DNA from: Kitasatospora kifunensis
Lineage (GTDB): Bacteria > Actinomycetota > Actinomycetes > Streptomycetales > Streptomycetaceae
Direction of reading: 5' to 3'
Length of the DNA: 64,000 nt
Assembly (NCBI RefSeq): GCF_014203855.1
Contig: NZ_JACHJV010000001.1
Location: 1,178,001 to 1,242,000, forward strand
The position numbers were made by a program, and so were the translations under genes. Positions 54,201 through 61,869 of the stretch are shown here, piece by piece. Numbering within the stretch: the first letter of the stretch is position 1; each line of letters opens with the position of its first letter. The notes under the pieces are model-generated. The model searched no databases, had not been told where the DNA came from, and was given only the letters and a program-made list of their open reading frames with translations.

Positions 54201-55492
54201 GCCAGTTCCAGGCCTGTCTCATCCTTGACCTCCACCCGAGCTTCCGCGGGGTCGACGCCGCTCTCTCCCAGCCCACGTATAGACGCATGGGCGTCCGCAT
54301 AGCGCAACGTGGACAGGTACGGATCTTCCGAAGCCGCACTGGCGAGCGCTCGGCTAGCCTCACAGCTCGAGCAGGAGAGACGTTCTGCTGGTTTGGAAGC
54401 ACTCATAAGCTCAAGTCCTGGGACAGCTCCGGGCAGCTCAGTCACTTCGTTGATGCTGGATTCGGGACGATCTTCCGACTCGTTGCCTTGGCATCGACTG
54501 CCCTTCCGGCTGTCCTCACTATCGAAAGCAATTCCCGAACGGTCAAAGTCTGGCAGCCCGGTGCCAATTCGGGACACCGTGAAGCACAAGATTCATGGCC
54601 CGATCTCCACTCTGATGCGATGACGCTGATCACGCTAGATGGGCAACCTCGGCTCATTCAAGGGCGAGTCACAGACAGCCGGCTTAGGACAATCGATCCC
54701 GCCTCCGGCACCGTGTCAGTGCGTCGGTCGCGGAGCGGGTTGGTAGGGCAGCTAGCTACACACCAAGACATTGCTCCGGTCCTGGTGAGCTTCAGGAGCG
54801 TGCTTGGGCGCCGTCGAGTACACCTGTACGGTTACGGTAAATCAGGGCGATCCGCCTGGCTGACTGGCGACTCTGGTGACTTTGTAGAGAACGCAGTGCT
54901 CGTGAACTGGGACGCCGGCCCAGTTCTGGTCTGTCTGTACTACGACCGAATCGATCTCTGGGATGACCACCAGCAACTTGTCGCACGGCTTGCCCGACCG
55001 TGTGCGCGCTCGGGCATCCACGAGAGCTTTGCTGCACTCGGCCAGGCAGAGCGGCTTCTATTGGCAGTAGCTGGCAAGGCATCCGTGTCGGTTGTCGAGT
55101 ATCGGGGCAGCCGGGCGACCACGGTGATTCATCATCAGCCAGCTGTCGAGGGCCGCTTTGACCTCGTACTGTGGAACGAGTATCCCGTGTTGTGTTACGT
55201 CCGCTACGACGGCTCGCTCGTCGCTGTTGAGGCCACCGACGGGCGTGTCCTCGCTAGTTGGCCTGAGGGTGGCCGGAGCCAAGTCACCGAGATCACCGGC
55301 AGCCGACTCGATGACCGCCTAGTCTTGGTGACTGCGAGCGTGGACGAGGTGGTGCGCGTCTGGGACAGCGGCTCCCCCGGCTGCCTGCACAGCGTCCGGG
55401 TCGGCTCCCGGATCACCGGGCTCGCCCTGGTCGACGAACGGCATGTCGCGATTGCCAGCAGCAGCGGGGTGATGTGCCTGCGGCTGTTGTGA
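51251..55492 (+). CDS. Caspase-STAND-WD40 multidomain conflict protein
   Basis: A 1413-aa protein. N-terminal caspase domain (1-245): His83 in L-Y-F-S-G-H-G and Cys132 in I-D-T-C-Y-A-G. The STAND/AAA domain (about 320-640) has the P-loop G-S-P-G-V-G-K-S (352-359) and Walker B L-V-D-G-L-D-E (about 418-424). A helical linker follows, then C-terminal WD40-type propellers (G-T-A-R-I-W-D-L and V-V-R-V-W-D-S). This is the plan of a signal-triggered suicide protease: WD40 sensor, ATPase switch, caspase effector. The coding sequence at 54.1-55.2 kb has lower GC than its surroundings. The coupled alpha/beta hydrolase gene upstream is probably a second effector. Confidence 0.88.
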   Translation: MSEGPRRHLIAAGTAKYRDEEIEELPQVPEDLEKFAAIFGSMRYEPALQLLDLDRDALRGRLVEWKNAARREGDALVLYFSGHGERTEDGHHYLLCHDSEFGQPDLAFGTEELVAILGRRCVRHLLIVIDTCYAGLGAAQSVRRLSQDLTHRLAGSSDADSLVSFAVIAAARSREQAEDGLFTRALAQAVNDPSLGGSRQERLALELLVGRINEQLAAAGTPQRAEYYMSGDGTFAFLPNPRYEPALPLVVDLAEQRAWLSWIVRPEHLRRDDHGEEAVGHALASAPQPGQSSSYGGLREDELVGHFGPRGRGSESTLPYDYFTGRALALDVLTSWMAGRTEHREHAVVVTGSPGVGKSALLSRLVLGNVIDVPIHARHRSLADLVNRFAEHLGAPELRSPEEVLAALSARRSPLSVLVDGLDEAVESEAQAIATALLRPLAGLPNVLLLVGTRRHLVELLGTGFWSLDLDEPRWLGASDLAVYAHLLLSKPDGPGSQGPYWGADGRTVARAIAECSDGNYLATRLIARTLAYRPMSLDTTQPDWQRVLPTGPPGAVFSWALREQLGADEHRGRALLTPIAFAEGSGLPWTTVWPALAAAVLGRPVDGPEFARLVDLLGPYLTEGLDHHGRSVYRVYHESFADELRAAAPPDTQERLARALIDLVPTAEDGKGPDWAAADPYIRAHLATHAAAGGELDELATDPLFLLTMHQATLLPALDTLRSASAVAVRQAYQTCSAMFPDLQQLGERAAQLELAAVQQKATDLAAAIRARVPERPWSTRWARGNRSYRTIGSFGSAVVDVVERVLDGRTVVVTAEVCGVVRVWDFVTGAALGSPLAEVPVPVRQLAVPEDSDAAVVLVLAGGTARIWDLRTANPVSEPYRTPATRAALAASDRLIGLLVGDDGETDVVDLVGGLLIARIATDLSTMNHPLVPGPLTITAHAGQATVAIAANKLSGRRGRSATLGVWAVDLQNGQATRTTHRQFQACLILDLHPSFRGVDAALSQPTYRRMGVRIAQRGQVRIFRSRTGERSASLTARAGETFCWFGSTHKLKSWDSSGQLSHFVDAGFGTIFRLVALASTALPAVLTIESNSRTVKVWQPGANSGHREAQDSWPDLHSDAMTLITLDGQPRLIQGRVTDSRLRTIDPASGTVSVRRSRSGLVGQLATHQDIAPVLVSFRSVLGRRRVHLYGYGKSGRSAWLTGDSGDFVENAVLVNWDAGPVLVCLYYDRIDLWDDHQQLVARLARPCARSGIHESFAALGQAERLLLAVAGKASVSVVEYRGSRATTVIHHQPAVEGRFDLVLWNEYPVLCYVRYDGSLVAVEATDGRVLASWPEGGRSQVTEITGSRLDDRLVLVTASVDEVVRVWDSGSPGCLHSVRVGSRITGLALVDERHVAIASSSGVMCLRLL

Positions 55493-55565
55493 CTGTGCGT
55501 CTGCCGAATACCCCAGGTGTGAATCTCTGTTGCCCGGCATCGGGTTGCCCGACGATGATCCCTGC

Positions 55566-56696
55566 ATGTCCGACACCACCTTCGCGAGCTCCGCGTTGCG
55601 GCCCTATCCCAAGGTCCCTGCCAGGCAGCGACCTGCCGGTTCCGGGAGCCGGGAGTGGGTCGCGCTGGAGAAGGTGCACGGGGCGCACTTCGCGGTGGTC
55701 TGCGACCGGTCCGGGGTCCGTGCGGCGAAGCGGCGTGAGCTGCTGGGCGACGACGGGCTGGACGACTTCTTCGGCGTGAGCAGGGTCTGGCCGGCGCTCT
55801 CGGTGGCGGCGGCCCGCTTCGCCTCGGCAGTGCGCGGCGAGTGGGGCGACGCCGGCGCGGTGACGGTCTACGGCGAACTGGCCGGCGGCTGCTACCCGCA
55901 TCCGGATGTTCACGCCGTCGCCGGAGTCGAGCCGGTGCAGACCGGCGTGTGGTACGCACCGGGCCTGCAGTGGCTGCCGTTCGACGCCTCGGTCGAGCGG
56001 GCTGACGGCCGGTGGTGGCTCTCCGACCGTGCGCTGCGTGCGGCCGCGACCCCCGCCGGGCTCAACTGCGTTCCGGCCCTTGGGTACGGCACGCTGAACG
56101 GGCTTCAGGAGTTGCCCAGTGCCTTCCCCACCAGGGTGCCAACCCTTTTCGGGCTTCCGGAGCTGATGGACAACCTCGCCGAGGGCTACGTCCTCAAGCC
56201 GGCCGGCGAATGGCGGGAGGCCGAGGGCGCGGCCGCTGGCGCGGGCGCGGGCGCCGACCTGCGGCCGGTGGTGAAGGTGAAGCAGAAGGCCTTCGCGGAG
56301 GACGAGCGCTTCGACGGCGCACGTCCCTACCTGCCTCCGCCACAGGGCGCAGCCGGGGTTCCCGCCTGGCTCCTGGTCCAGGCATCGGCGTTGCTCACTC
56401 CCACGCGCGCGGCCGCCGCGGTCAGCAAGCTCGGACCCCGTACTCCCGCGGACGCCGTGGCGAAGGAGATCGCCCAGGACGTGGCGGAGGAACTCGCCGA
56501 AGCCCTGGGAGGGTTGGAGGACGAGCTCCGGCACGCCCTGGAACGGGCGCTCGGGCCCGGGGCACACGCGCTGGCGGCGTTCGACGCCGAGGACCGCCAC
56601 ACCTCCCAGAGAGGGTTATGCAGCATGATGGTTGGCCAATGTGACGGCGGCTCACCGGAGTTGGGGAGCACGCGTGCGGACTCGAATGGGGAGTGA
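55566..56696 (+). CDS. Rnl2-type RNA ligase
   Basis: A 376-aa protein. The nucleotidyltransferase motif I is L-E-K-V-H-G-A-H-F (Lys36, the AMP-accepting residue). Later motifs include V-T-V-Y-G-E-L-A-G-G (motif III-like), G-Y-V-L-K-P (motif IV) and V-K-V-K-Q-K-A-F (motif V). Rnl2-family enzymes seal 3'-OH/5'-phosphate RNA nicks with ATP. The last 25 residues look unlike the family and may come from read-through past a deletion. It starts 74 bp after the caspase gene on the same strand, so RNA repair may be linked to this conflict locus. Confidence 0.8.
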   Translation: MSDTTFASSALRPYPKVPARQRPAGSGSREWVALEKVHGAHFAVVCDRSGVRAAKRRELLGDDGLDDFFGVSRVWPALSVAAARFASAVRGEWGDAGAVTVYGELAGGCYPHPDVHAVAGVEPVQTGVWYAPGLQWLPFDASVERADGRWWLSDRALRAAATPAGLNCVPALGYGTLNGLQELPSAFPTRVPTLFGLPELMDNLAEGYVLKPAGEWREAEGAAAGAGAGADLRPVVKVKQKAFAEDERFDGARPYLPPPQGAAGVPAWLLVQASALLTPTRAAAAVSKLGPRTPADAVAKEIAQDVAEELAEALGGLEDELRHALERALGPGAHALAAFDAEDRHTSQRGLCSMMVGQCDGGSPELGSTRADSNGE

Positions 56697-56768
56697 CAGG
56701 ACAGTCCGGCTCTCCATCGGCCCCCGGATCCTCGGACCGGCCGCTCTCAGCACCACCGCGACCCCGCC

Positions 56769-57323
56769 ATGAGGCTGGCGCCTCCGGTCTCGCGGACCTG
56801 CGCCGGCGTGCAACGTGATCGCTGGTGCCGCCAGTGGACCGCCCCCGGGGTCAGCCGGAATGATGGCGCTGATGACCACGGGGACGGTGATCCGGGTGAG
56901 ATGCTGCGGTGTGCGGGGCTGGACGCGGTCACGCACCAGAGGGTGAACGACGCGCGGCTCGCACCAGTGGCGTGGCACTCGGTGATCGCAGGGAGCACGG
57001 TATCCACCGTGGCCGTGCGGGACGACCAACTGGACCTGGCAGCGGAGCTGAACCGACAGTGGCATCGTCTGGCCGTCGAACACGGCGTGATCGACAGCCA
57101 CGGCGCGTTCGTGCTCCACCCCGAGGACACGATCGGGCTGTTTCCGCACCCAGATCACCGGTGCAGCACCGGCTGCTGCGGACCCGACGGCGTGAGCGGC
57201 CGCAACCGCGTCTGCACCTGCGGCGTGGAAGTCGCAACCCTGGTCGCCGACTGCTGGACCTACCAGGAACTATGGCTCGACCCGAGCGCGTCCGGGCCGA
57301 GCCATAGAGACCGCCTACAGTGA
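56769..57323 (+). CDS. Conserved Cys-rich hypothetical protein
   Basis: The conserved part runs from about M 56901 to the end. It includes V-I-A-G-S-T-V-S-T-V-A-V-R-D-D-Q-L-D, A-F-V-L-H-P-E-D-T-I-G-L-F-P-H-P and a probable zinc site C-S-T-G-C-C-G-P-D-G then C-T-C-G-V-E-V. Similar proteins occur widely in streptomycetes without known function. The first 44 codons have poorer coding character, so the real start is probably 56901 although its ribosome-binding site is weak. Confidence 0.6.
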   Translation: MRLAPPVSRTCAGVQRDRWCRQWTAPGVSRNDGADDHGDGDPGEMLRCAGLDAVTHQRVNDARLAPVAWHSVIAGSTVSTVAVRDDQLDLAAELNRQWHRLAVEHGVIDSHGAFVLHPEDTIGLFPHPDHRCSTGCCGPDGVSGRNRVCTCGVEVATLVADCWTYQELWLDPSASGPSHRDRLQ

Positions 57324-57452
57324 TCCGGCCAGCAGCGAAATGGTTGCGCTCCTCAGCTGCCCCGAAGAGCGACCGCCACCTATTGGCCGGCACTGATCCT
57401 CTGGCACGGCCGCTTATTCACCTTGTTCCACGGCAGGAGCAGGTCTTTGTCG

Positions 57453-57923
57453 TTAGCGATGATCTCGAAGACGGACTTCTGTTCCCTCTTCGCTGGACTC
57501 GGGCAACTGGGTAGTGAATGTCAGACCGGATATCCGACCACTCTGGATGATCGGGCCGTGCTGCACGCCGCCGCTGACGACGTTATGCACACTGCCCATC
57601 AGGGTTGCTTCCGATATACGGGCAAGCGAGTCGATCAGATCACGAAGTTCCTCACCGGTTGTCCGATCCGCGCTCAGCAGACGGCGCAGCCGCACACGCC
57701 ATTCGGCCTCGATGTCGGCGACCAGGAGGTCGTGCCCGGCTTCTCGCGCGGCCACGAGTTCTGCGCGGGAGGCGTCCAGGTCCGAAGGCGCGCTACCTGA
57801 TCTGCTGTCGGGGGCGAAAAACCTTCGGACCTTCTCCTTCGCTTGGGTCCATGAGTCTGAAATCATCAGGCTGATCAGGGTCGTTGCCGCTGACGCGGCC
57901 AGGGTCTCAAGTTCGGGGTCCAC
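57453..57923 (-). CDS. Effector-associated-type hypothetical protein
   Basis: A 156-aa protein from GTG 57923 with a strong GGAGGAACC ribosome-binding site. The N-terminus D-P-E-L-E-T-L-A-A-S-A-A-T-T-L-I-S-L-M is followed by a charged helical middle. Near the C-terminus the motif S-G-G-V-Q-H-G-P-I-I-Q-S-G resembles the G-x-x-x-G-P-x-x-Q peptide found in many actinobacterial proteins beside conflict genes. It lies 54 bp downstream of the membrane protein gene on the same strand. The precise role is unknown. Confidence 0.6.
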   Translation of the reverse strand: MDPELETLAASAATTLISLMISDSWTQAKEKVRRFFAPDSRSGSAPSDLDASRAELVAAREAGHDLLVADIEAEWRVRLRRLLSADRTTGEELRDLIDSLARISEATLMGSVHNVVSGGVQHGPIIQSGRISGLTFTTQLPESSEEGTEVRLRDHR

Positions 57924-57976
57924 GGTTCCTCCAGGGCGTGGTCGTGAACACGTGGCGTATTCCGCTCGGGTCCTGA

Positions 57977-59068
57977 TCAACTGTCCGTAGCCTCCGCGCC
58001 CGGCCAGCTGGAGTCAGGTTCGGATCCTTCTCCCGCGGGGGTGTCAGGAGAGTCGAACCGGCGCCGCAGCTCATCTGCCGATTCCTGCCTGCCGCATGCG
58101 GCGACAGCGTCGGCCACGCGCCCGACGAGGAGGGCGCGCTGCGGGTCGTCCTCGGTAATGCCCTCCCCGTCCAGGAAGGCCTCGAAGTGGTCGGCCGCAG
58201 TGGCGGGTCGGGTTTGCCAGGGTGCAGCTTCATCCGTCTGTGGGAACGACAGGTACTCAGACGACGAGTACTCGGCAGGTGACGCCGGCACGAGGTGCCG
58301 GAAGCACTCCGGCACGTCCTCGTTCCGCGCTGCTGAGGAGAGTTGGGCGAGCAGGCCGATGTCGTTCACGGTCTTCTCGATTTGGTCGTCGTTCTTGGCC
58401 AGCCACCACACCACGGCACTCCCGGTGTCCTTGAGTACGTCCTCCCCCAGGTATTCGCGGCGGCTCTGTTCGTACTTCCTCTCGTGCTCCCAGACCGCCT
58501 TGTCCTTGCGGACCGCGGCAAGCCTGTCCAGGCGTTCCTGGTCGTGGTCGGACAGAGTGAGTGCAACCGCCTCGGCCATGACGTGCAGGAAGCCGGTCAC
58601 GTCTCGCTGCATCCGGCCCAGCGCCCCGTTCAGCTCGTGCTGGACCAGCGAGGCTCTGCCGGGCTCGCGCTTCTCGGTGATCGCGCGGGCGCGGGCGAGG
58701 ATCGCGTCGATCGCGAGACCGGCTGGATTGATGATTGGTTCGTCGACCGAGTCGCCCGTAGGGCACCACCTCACAATCGCGGTGAAACGGAAGTCGTAGT
58801 CGTCCCAGAGATTCGGCAGGGCCACCTGGCTCACACGATGATCTCGCCGTTCCACCGGCACGAGCGGCAGATGGGGTAGCAGATCGAGCGGGACAGGGTT
58901 GGCGCGGCAGGCGGCAGCCTTGGCCGAGAGCAGCGGGACGCTCACGACGAAGAGCGCGACGGCGGGCCAAGTCCACACCGACCACCGCAAGATCAGATCG
59001 ACGACAACGAGGATCAGTCCGCAGATGACGGTGAGGAATGCGGTCACGGTCTTACGGCCAGAAGTCAT
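57977..59068 (-). CDS. Two-helix membrane protein with large cytoplasmic part
   Basis: A 363-aa protein starting at ATG 59068 with GGAGGAACC upstream, the same leader as the next gene. Two adjacent membrane helices lie near the N-terminus (V-T-A-F-L-T-V-I-C-G-L-I-L-V-V-V and W-P-A-V-A-L-F-V-V-S-V-P-L-L). The rest is soluble and charged, with predicted helices and an acidic C-terminus. No domain is recognised. It is transcribed with the 57453-57923 gene. Confidence 0.6.
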   Translation of the reverse strand: MTSGRKTVTAFLTVICGLILVVVDLILRWSVWTWPAVALFVVSVPLLSAKAAACRANPVPLDLLPHLPLVPVERRDHRVSQVALPNLWDDYDFRFTAIVRWCPTGDSVDEPIINPAGLAIDAILARARAITEKREPGRASLVQHELNGALGRMQRDVTGFLHVMAEAVALTLSDHDQERLDRLAAVRKDKAVWEHERKYEQSRREYLGEDVLKDTGSAVVWWLAKNDDQIEKTVNDIGLLAQLSSAARNEDVPECFRHLVPASPAEYSSSEYLSFPQTDEAAPWQTRPATAADHFEAFLDGEGITEDDPQRALLVGRVADAVAACGRQESADELRRRFDSPDTPAGEGSEPDSSWPGAEATDS

Positions 59069-59187
59069 GGCGGTTCCTCCATAGTCAGATGTCACCGCGC
59101 CGGTCAGGCGAAGTAGCCCTGGGCAGCGTCGATCTTCTGCCGGAACTGCCCGGCGACGGCATGCCGCCGGGGAGCCTGGTCCGCGTC

Positions 59188-60429
59188 GTGTGCCCAGTCA
59201 CGAGCGATCACGTACAAGCGGTCCCCGCGGCCTCCGCGGCCCTGACCGAGGCCGCGCAGGCCGACAAGCTCATCTCCGATCGCCTGCAGAAGTTCATCGC
59301 CAACGCGACCAACGGCACGGGCCTGGACGGCGCGACCGTGGCCGCCGACCAGAACACCGCCAACCACCGCGAGGACATCCCCGACGCCAGCGCCGGCCCG
59401 GCGGCGGTCAACGCGTGGTGGCAGGGCCTCACCCCGGCCGAGCGGCACCACCTGATCTACAACCAGCCCGACCAGATAGGCAACCGCGACGGCATCCCGA
59501 CGGTCGACCGCGACCAGGCCAACCGGCTGCGGCTCGCCCAGAACCAGGCCACGCTGCAGAGCCAGCTGGACGCGCTCGGCCCCGAGCCACCGTTCTTCAT
59601 CCCCGTGGTGGGCGTGGGCGACAACCTGGAGAACCCGGAACACAAGTACTGGAAGCAGCAGCACGACGACCTGACCGGCAAGTTGAAGGGCCTCAACGAC
59701 ATCCAGAACCGGCTCGACAACTCCCGGGGGCCGGACTTCCCGCCCACCTACCTGATGGGCTTCGACACCCAGGGCAACGGCCACGCGATCGTCGCCATGA
59801 ACAACCCCGACACCGCCGACAACGTGCTGACCTTCGTGCCGGGTACATCAGCCCGACTGGCCGGCATCACCGGGGACATGGACAAGGCCTACGAGATGGA
59901 GGCGTCCTCGGCCAAGGCCGAGGCCGACCAGCACAGCTCAAAGACCACCGCGACCATCGCATGGTCGGGCTACGACGCACCGCAGACCCTGCCCGAGGCA
60001 TCGTTGGGCGGGCCGGCGTTCGGCGCGGAGGACCGCTTGCACAACTTCGAGACCGGCCTGCGAGCCACCCATGAGGGCACCCCCTCGTTCAACACGATCA
60101 TGGGCCACAGCTACGGCAGCACAGCCGTGGGCTTCACCATGCGGGACAAGGGCCTGCCGGTGGACCGCGCGATCTTCGTGGGGAGCCCGGGGCTCGGCGT
60201 CTACAGTCCCAGCGAGCTGCATCTGGACCCGTCCCAGGTCTTCGTGGGGCGCGGCTCGAATGATCCGATCGAGTACGTGGCCGGTGTCGCGTTCGGCTCG
60301 GACCCGATGGACTCCGACTTCGGTGCGCAACACCTGCCGACCGGAGACTCGAACCACTCGTCGTACTGGGATCGGTCCAAGCCGGCCTGGAGCGCGTTCG
60401 GGAAGATCGCGACAGGAGGACAGCCGTGA
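59188..60429 (+). CDS. DUF1023 alpha/beta hydrolase, N-terminally truncated
   Basis: The downstream part matches streptomycete DUF1023 proteins: W-W-Q-G-L-T-P-A-E-R, Y-L-M-G-F-D-T-Q-G-N-G, V-P-G-T-S, and the nucleophile elbow G-H-S-Y-G-S. It ends H-S-S-Y-W. Family members usually have a WXG-like helical domain of about 150 residues before this; here it is missing and the homology starts at about 59240. The start GTG 59188 is a guess and the gene may be dead. The stop overlaps the next GTG. The region 59104-59220 also reads as a protein-like tail on the minus strand. Confidence 0.7.
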   Translation: MCPVTSDHVQAVPAASAALTEAAQADKLISDRLQKFIANATNGTGLDGATVAADQNTANHREDIPDASAGPAAVNAWWQGLTPAERHHLIYNQPDQIGNRDGIPTVDRDQANRLRLAQNQATLQSQLDALGPEPPFFIPVVGVGDNLENPEHKYWKQQHDDLTGKLKGLNDIQNRLDNSRGPDFPPTYLMGFDTQGNGHAIVAMNNPDTADNVLTFVPGTSARLAGITGDMDKAYEMEASSAKAEADQHSSKTTATIAWSGYDAPQTLPEASLGGPAFGAEDRLHNFETGLRATHEGTPSFNTIMGHSYGSTAVGFTMRDKGLPVDRAIFVGSPGLGVYSPSELHLDPSQVFVGRGSNDPIEYVAGVAFGSDPMDSDFGAQHLPTGDSNHSSYWDRSKPAWSAFGKIATGGQP

Positions 60430-60962
60430 GTCGCGGGAGCCGGGGGCTCGGAGGCCGACTGTCGGTGCGGGCGCTTGTCGGGCTGGGCCTGGTGGCCGCG
60501 TTGAGCAACTGTGGCCAGAGCGGAACGGCCAAACCGAAGCTGACGGCAGCTCAGGCACGGGCACGCAATGCTGCCGTGGCCCAGGAGGTGATCGCCTCGC
60601 TGCCGGTGAAACCACAGACGGTGCAGACCCTCGCGACTTCGTCGTCGCCGTGCCTCGTCGACCCGGACGCCCAGCCGGACGGCACCGTGCAGTACGGGAC
60701 CGGCTACAACCTGGTCGGGCTCACGGTCGACGCGCAGACCCTCGCGGCCGTCCGGAAGGAGCTGGAGGCGAAGCACTACCGGTTCGTCTACGCATCGGCG
60801 AGCACGCTCCAGATGCACTCCCCTGACAACTCCACCAACGTGACGATGGACCGGGTAGCCGACAGCGCCGCACCGCTCAACTTCACCATCACCTCCTCCT
60901 GCGTGCGGCCGGACGAGTCGCCCACCCCGATCCCGAGCCCAACCCGGGCCGAGATTCCCTGA
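60426..60962 (+). CDS. Putative secreted lipoprotein, operon partner of the hydrolase
   Basis: A 178-aa protein from GTG 60426, overlapping the DUF1023 stop by 4 bp. The signal peptide ends in A-A-L-S-N-C, a lipobox with Cys29. The mature part has S-S-S-P-C-L-V near the middle and a second Cys near the end (T-S-S-C-V-R), probably a disulfide pair. The tail is Pro-rich. Similar lipoproteins follow DUF1023 genes in streptomycetes and may be cell-surface inhibitors or partners. Confidence 0.72.
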   Translation: MSRGSRGLGGRLSVRALVGLGLVAALSNCGQSGTAKPKLTAAQARARNAAVAQEVIASLPVKPQTVQTLATSSSPCLVDPDAQPDGTVQYGTGYNLVGLTVDAQTLAAVRKELEAKHYRFVYASASTLQMHSPDNSTNVTMDRVADSAAPLNFTITSSCVRPDESPTPIPSPTRAEIP

Positions 60963-61139
60963 CCCGGCCTCGGTTGAGCCGCCGCCGACCAGCCGTCAAA
61001 GGGTGGAGACTCTCGGCCGGTCCCGGGCCCGTACCCGACGGATGCGGTGTCGCGGCGCACAGGAGCCGTAGGGAGGCCGTCCACCCGCGCATGGGTGCTC
61101 CTAGTCGGGAGGAGAGCTCGCTCGGCGGGCCGTTGTTGT
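60963..61139. other. Non-coding gap
   Basis: No gene is supported between the lipoprotein stop and the decayed gene that follows. Confidence 0.3.
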
Positions 61140-61435
61140 GGCCGGCGGAGGAAGCCTTGGCCGACGTGTGCCGCGGCCCTGTGTCGTACACCCCACTGAG
61201 GCCATCGAGTACCCCGACTGGGACATGCCCGAAGAGCTCTCGGAGCATCTCGGCGAGCGAATCATGCGACCGATGGCTCCCCGTCGAGGAGCGCAGCCGC
61301 CCCGGCTCCGCCTGGGAACACCCCGCCCCTCCCGCACGGGAAGACGGCAGCCACGGGATGTGCATGGGAGGCGTATATGTCTTCAGCTGCCGTACCTGCC
61401 CGGGCCTGCCCACCCTCCATCGGTACGACTGCTGA
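61140..61435 (+). pseudogene. Decayed DUF1963-like gene
   Basis: One frame reads I-E-Y-P-D-W-D-M-P-E-E-L-S-E-H-L (about 61203-61250). Another reads G-M-C-M-G-G-V-Y-V-F-S-C-R-T-C-P-G-L-P to TGA at 61435. Both resemble pieces of one streptomycete DUF1963/YwqG-like protein ending in C-R-x-C-P-x-x-P-x-x-x-R-Y-D-C. The middle is missing and the frames differ. Confidence 0.4.
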
Positions 61436-61506
61436 GCACGGGTGAGGCCTTCCCTTTCCCGCTTTCCCACCCTGGGACCCGTGATCCTTGGATACGCTCT
61501 GCAGCC

Positions 61507-61815
61507 ATGAGCACGATGCGCAGAGCGCAGTTGGAGGCGATGGCCGAGGAGGCCACGGTCGACTGCTATGACGAGGACGAGGCGCTCTCCGGTTGGTTCG
61601 CGATGATCGAGGAGCACCTGGCCGTGCCCTTCGCAACGGTGGTGCTCGGAGTGGAGGTTGTCGTCGAAGAGGTCGATCTCCGTGGCAGTCAGATCGTGGC
61701 CGTCTGCTCCCGTGGGGCGCATCGACAGGCGATCGGGGTCCTCGACCTGCCGCTTCCGTCGCCCGCGCCCGAAGGAGCCGAGTGGATCGAGGCGTTCTCC
61801 CAGTGGGCGTCCTGA
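61507..61815 (+). CDS. Conserved small acidic hypothetical protein
   Basis: A 102-aa protein from ATG 61507. Typical stretch: D-C-Y-D-E-D-E-A-L-S-G-W-F-A-M-I-E-E-H-L, then V-P-F-A-T-V-V-L-G-V-E-V and G-A-E-W-I-E-A-F-S-Q-W-A. It is common in actinobacteria, without a known function, and often precedes a larger gene of the type found here. No ribosome-binding site stands out. Confidence 0.7.
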   Translation: MSTMRRAQLEAMAEEATVDCYDEDEALSGWFAMIEEHLAVPFATVVLGVEVVVEEVDLRGSQIVAVCSRGAHRQAIGVLDLPLPSPAPEGAEWIEAFSQWAS

Positions 61816-61869
61816 CGGCGCCCGGCCACGTCAGTCCCGACAGTTCGTGAGTGCGATGGGGCAGGTCCG

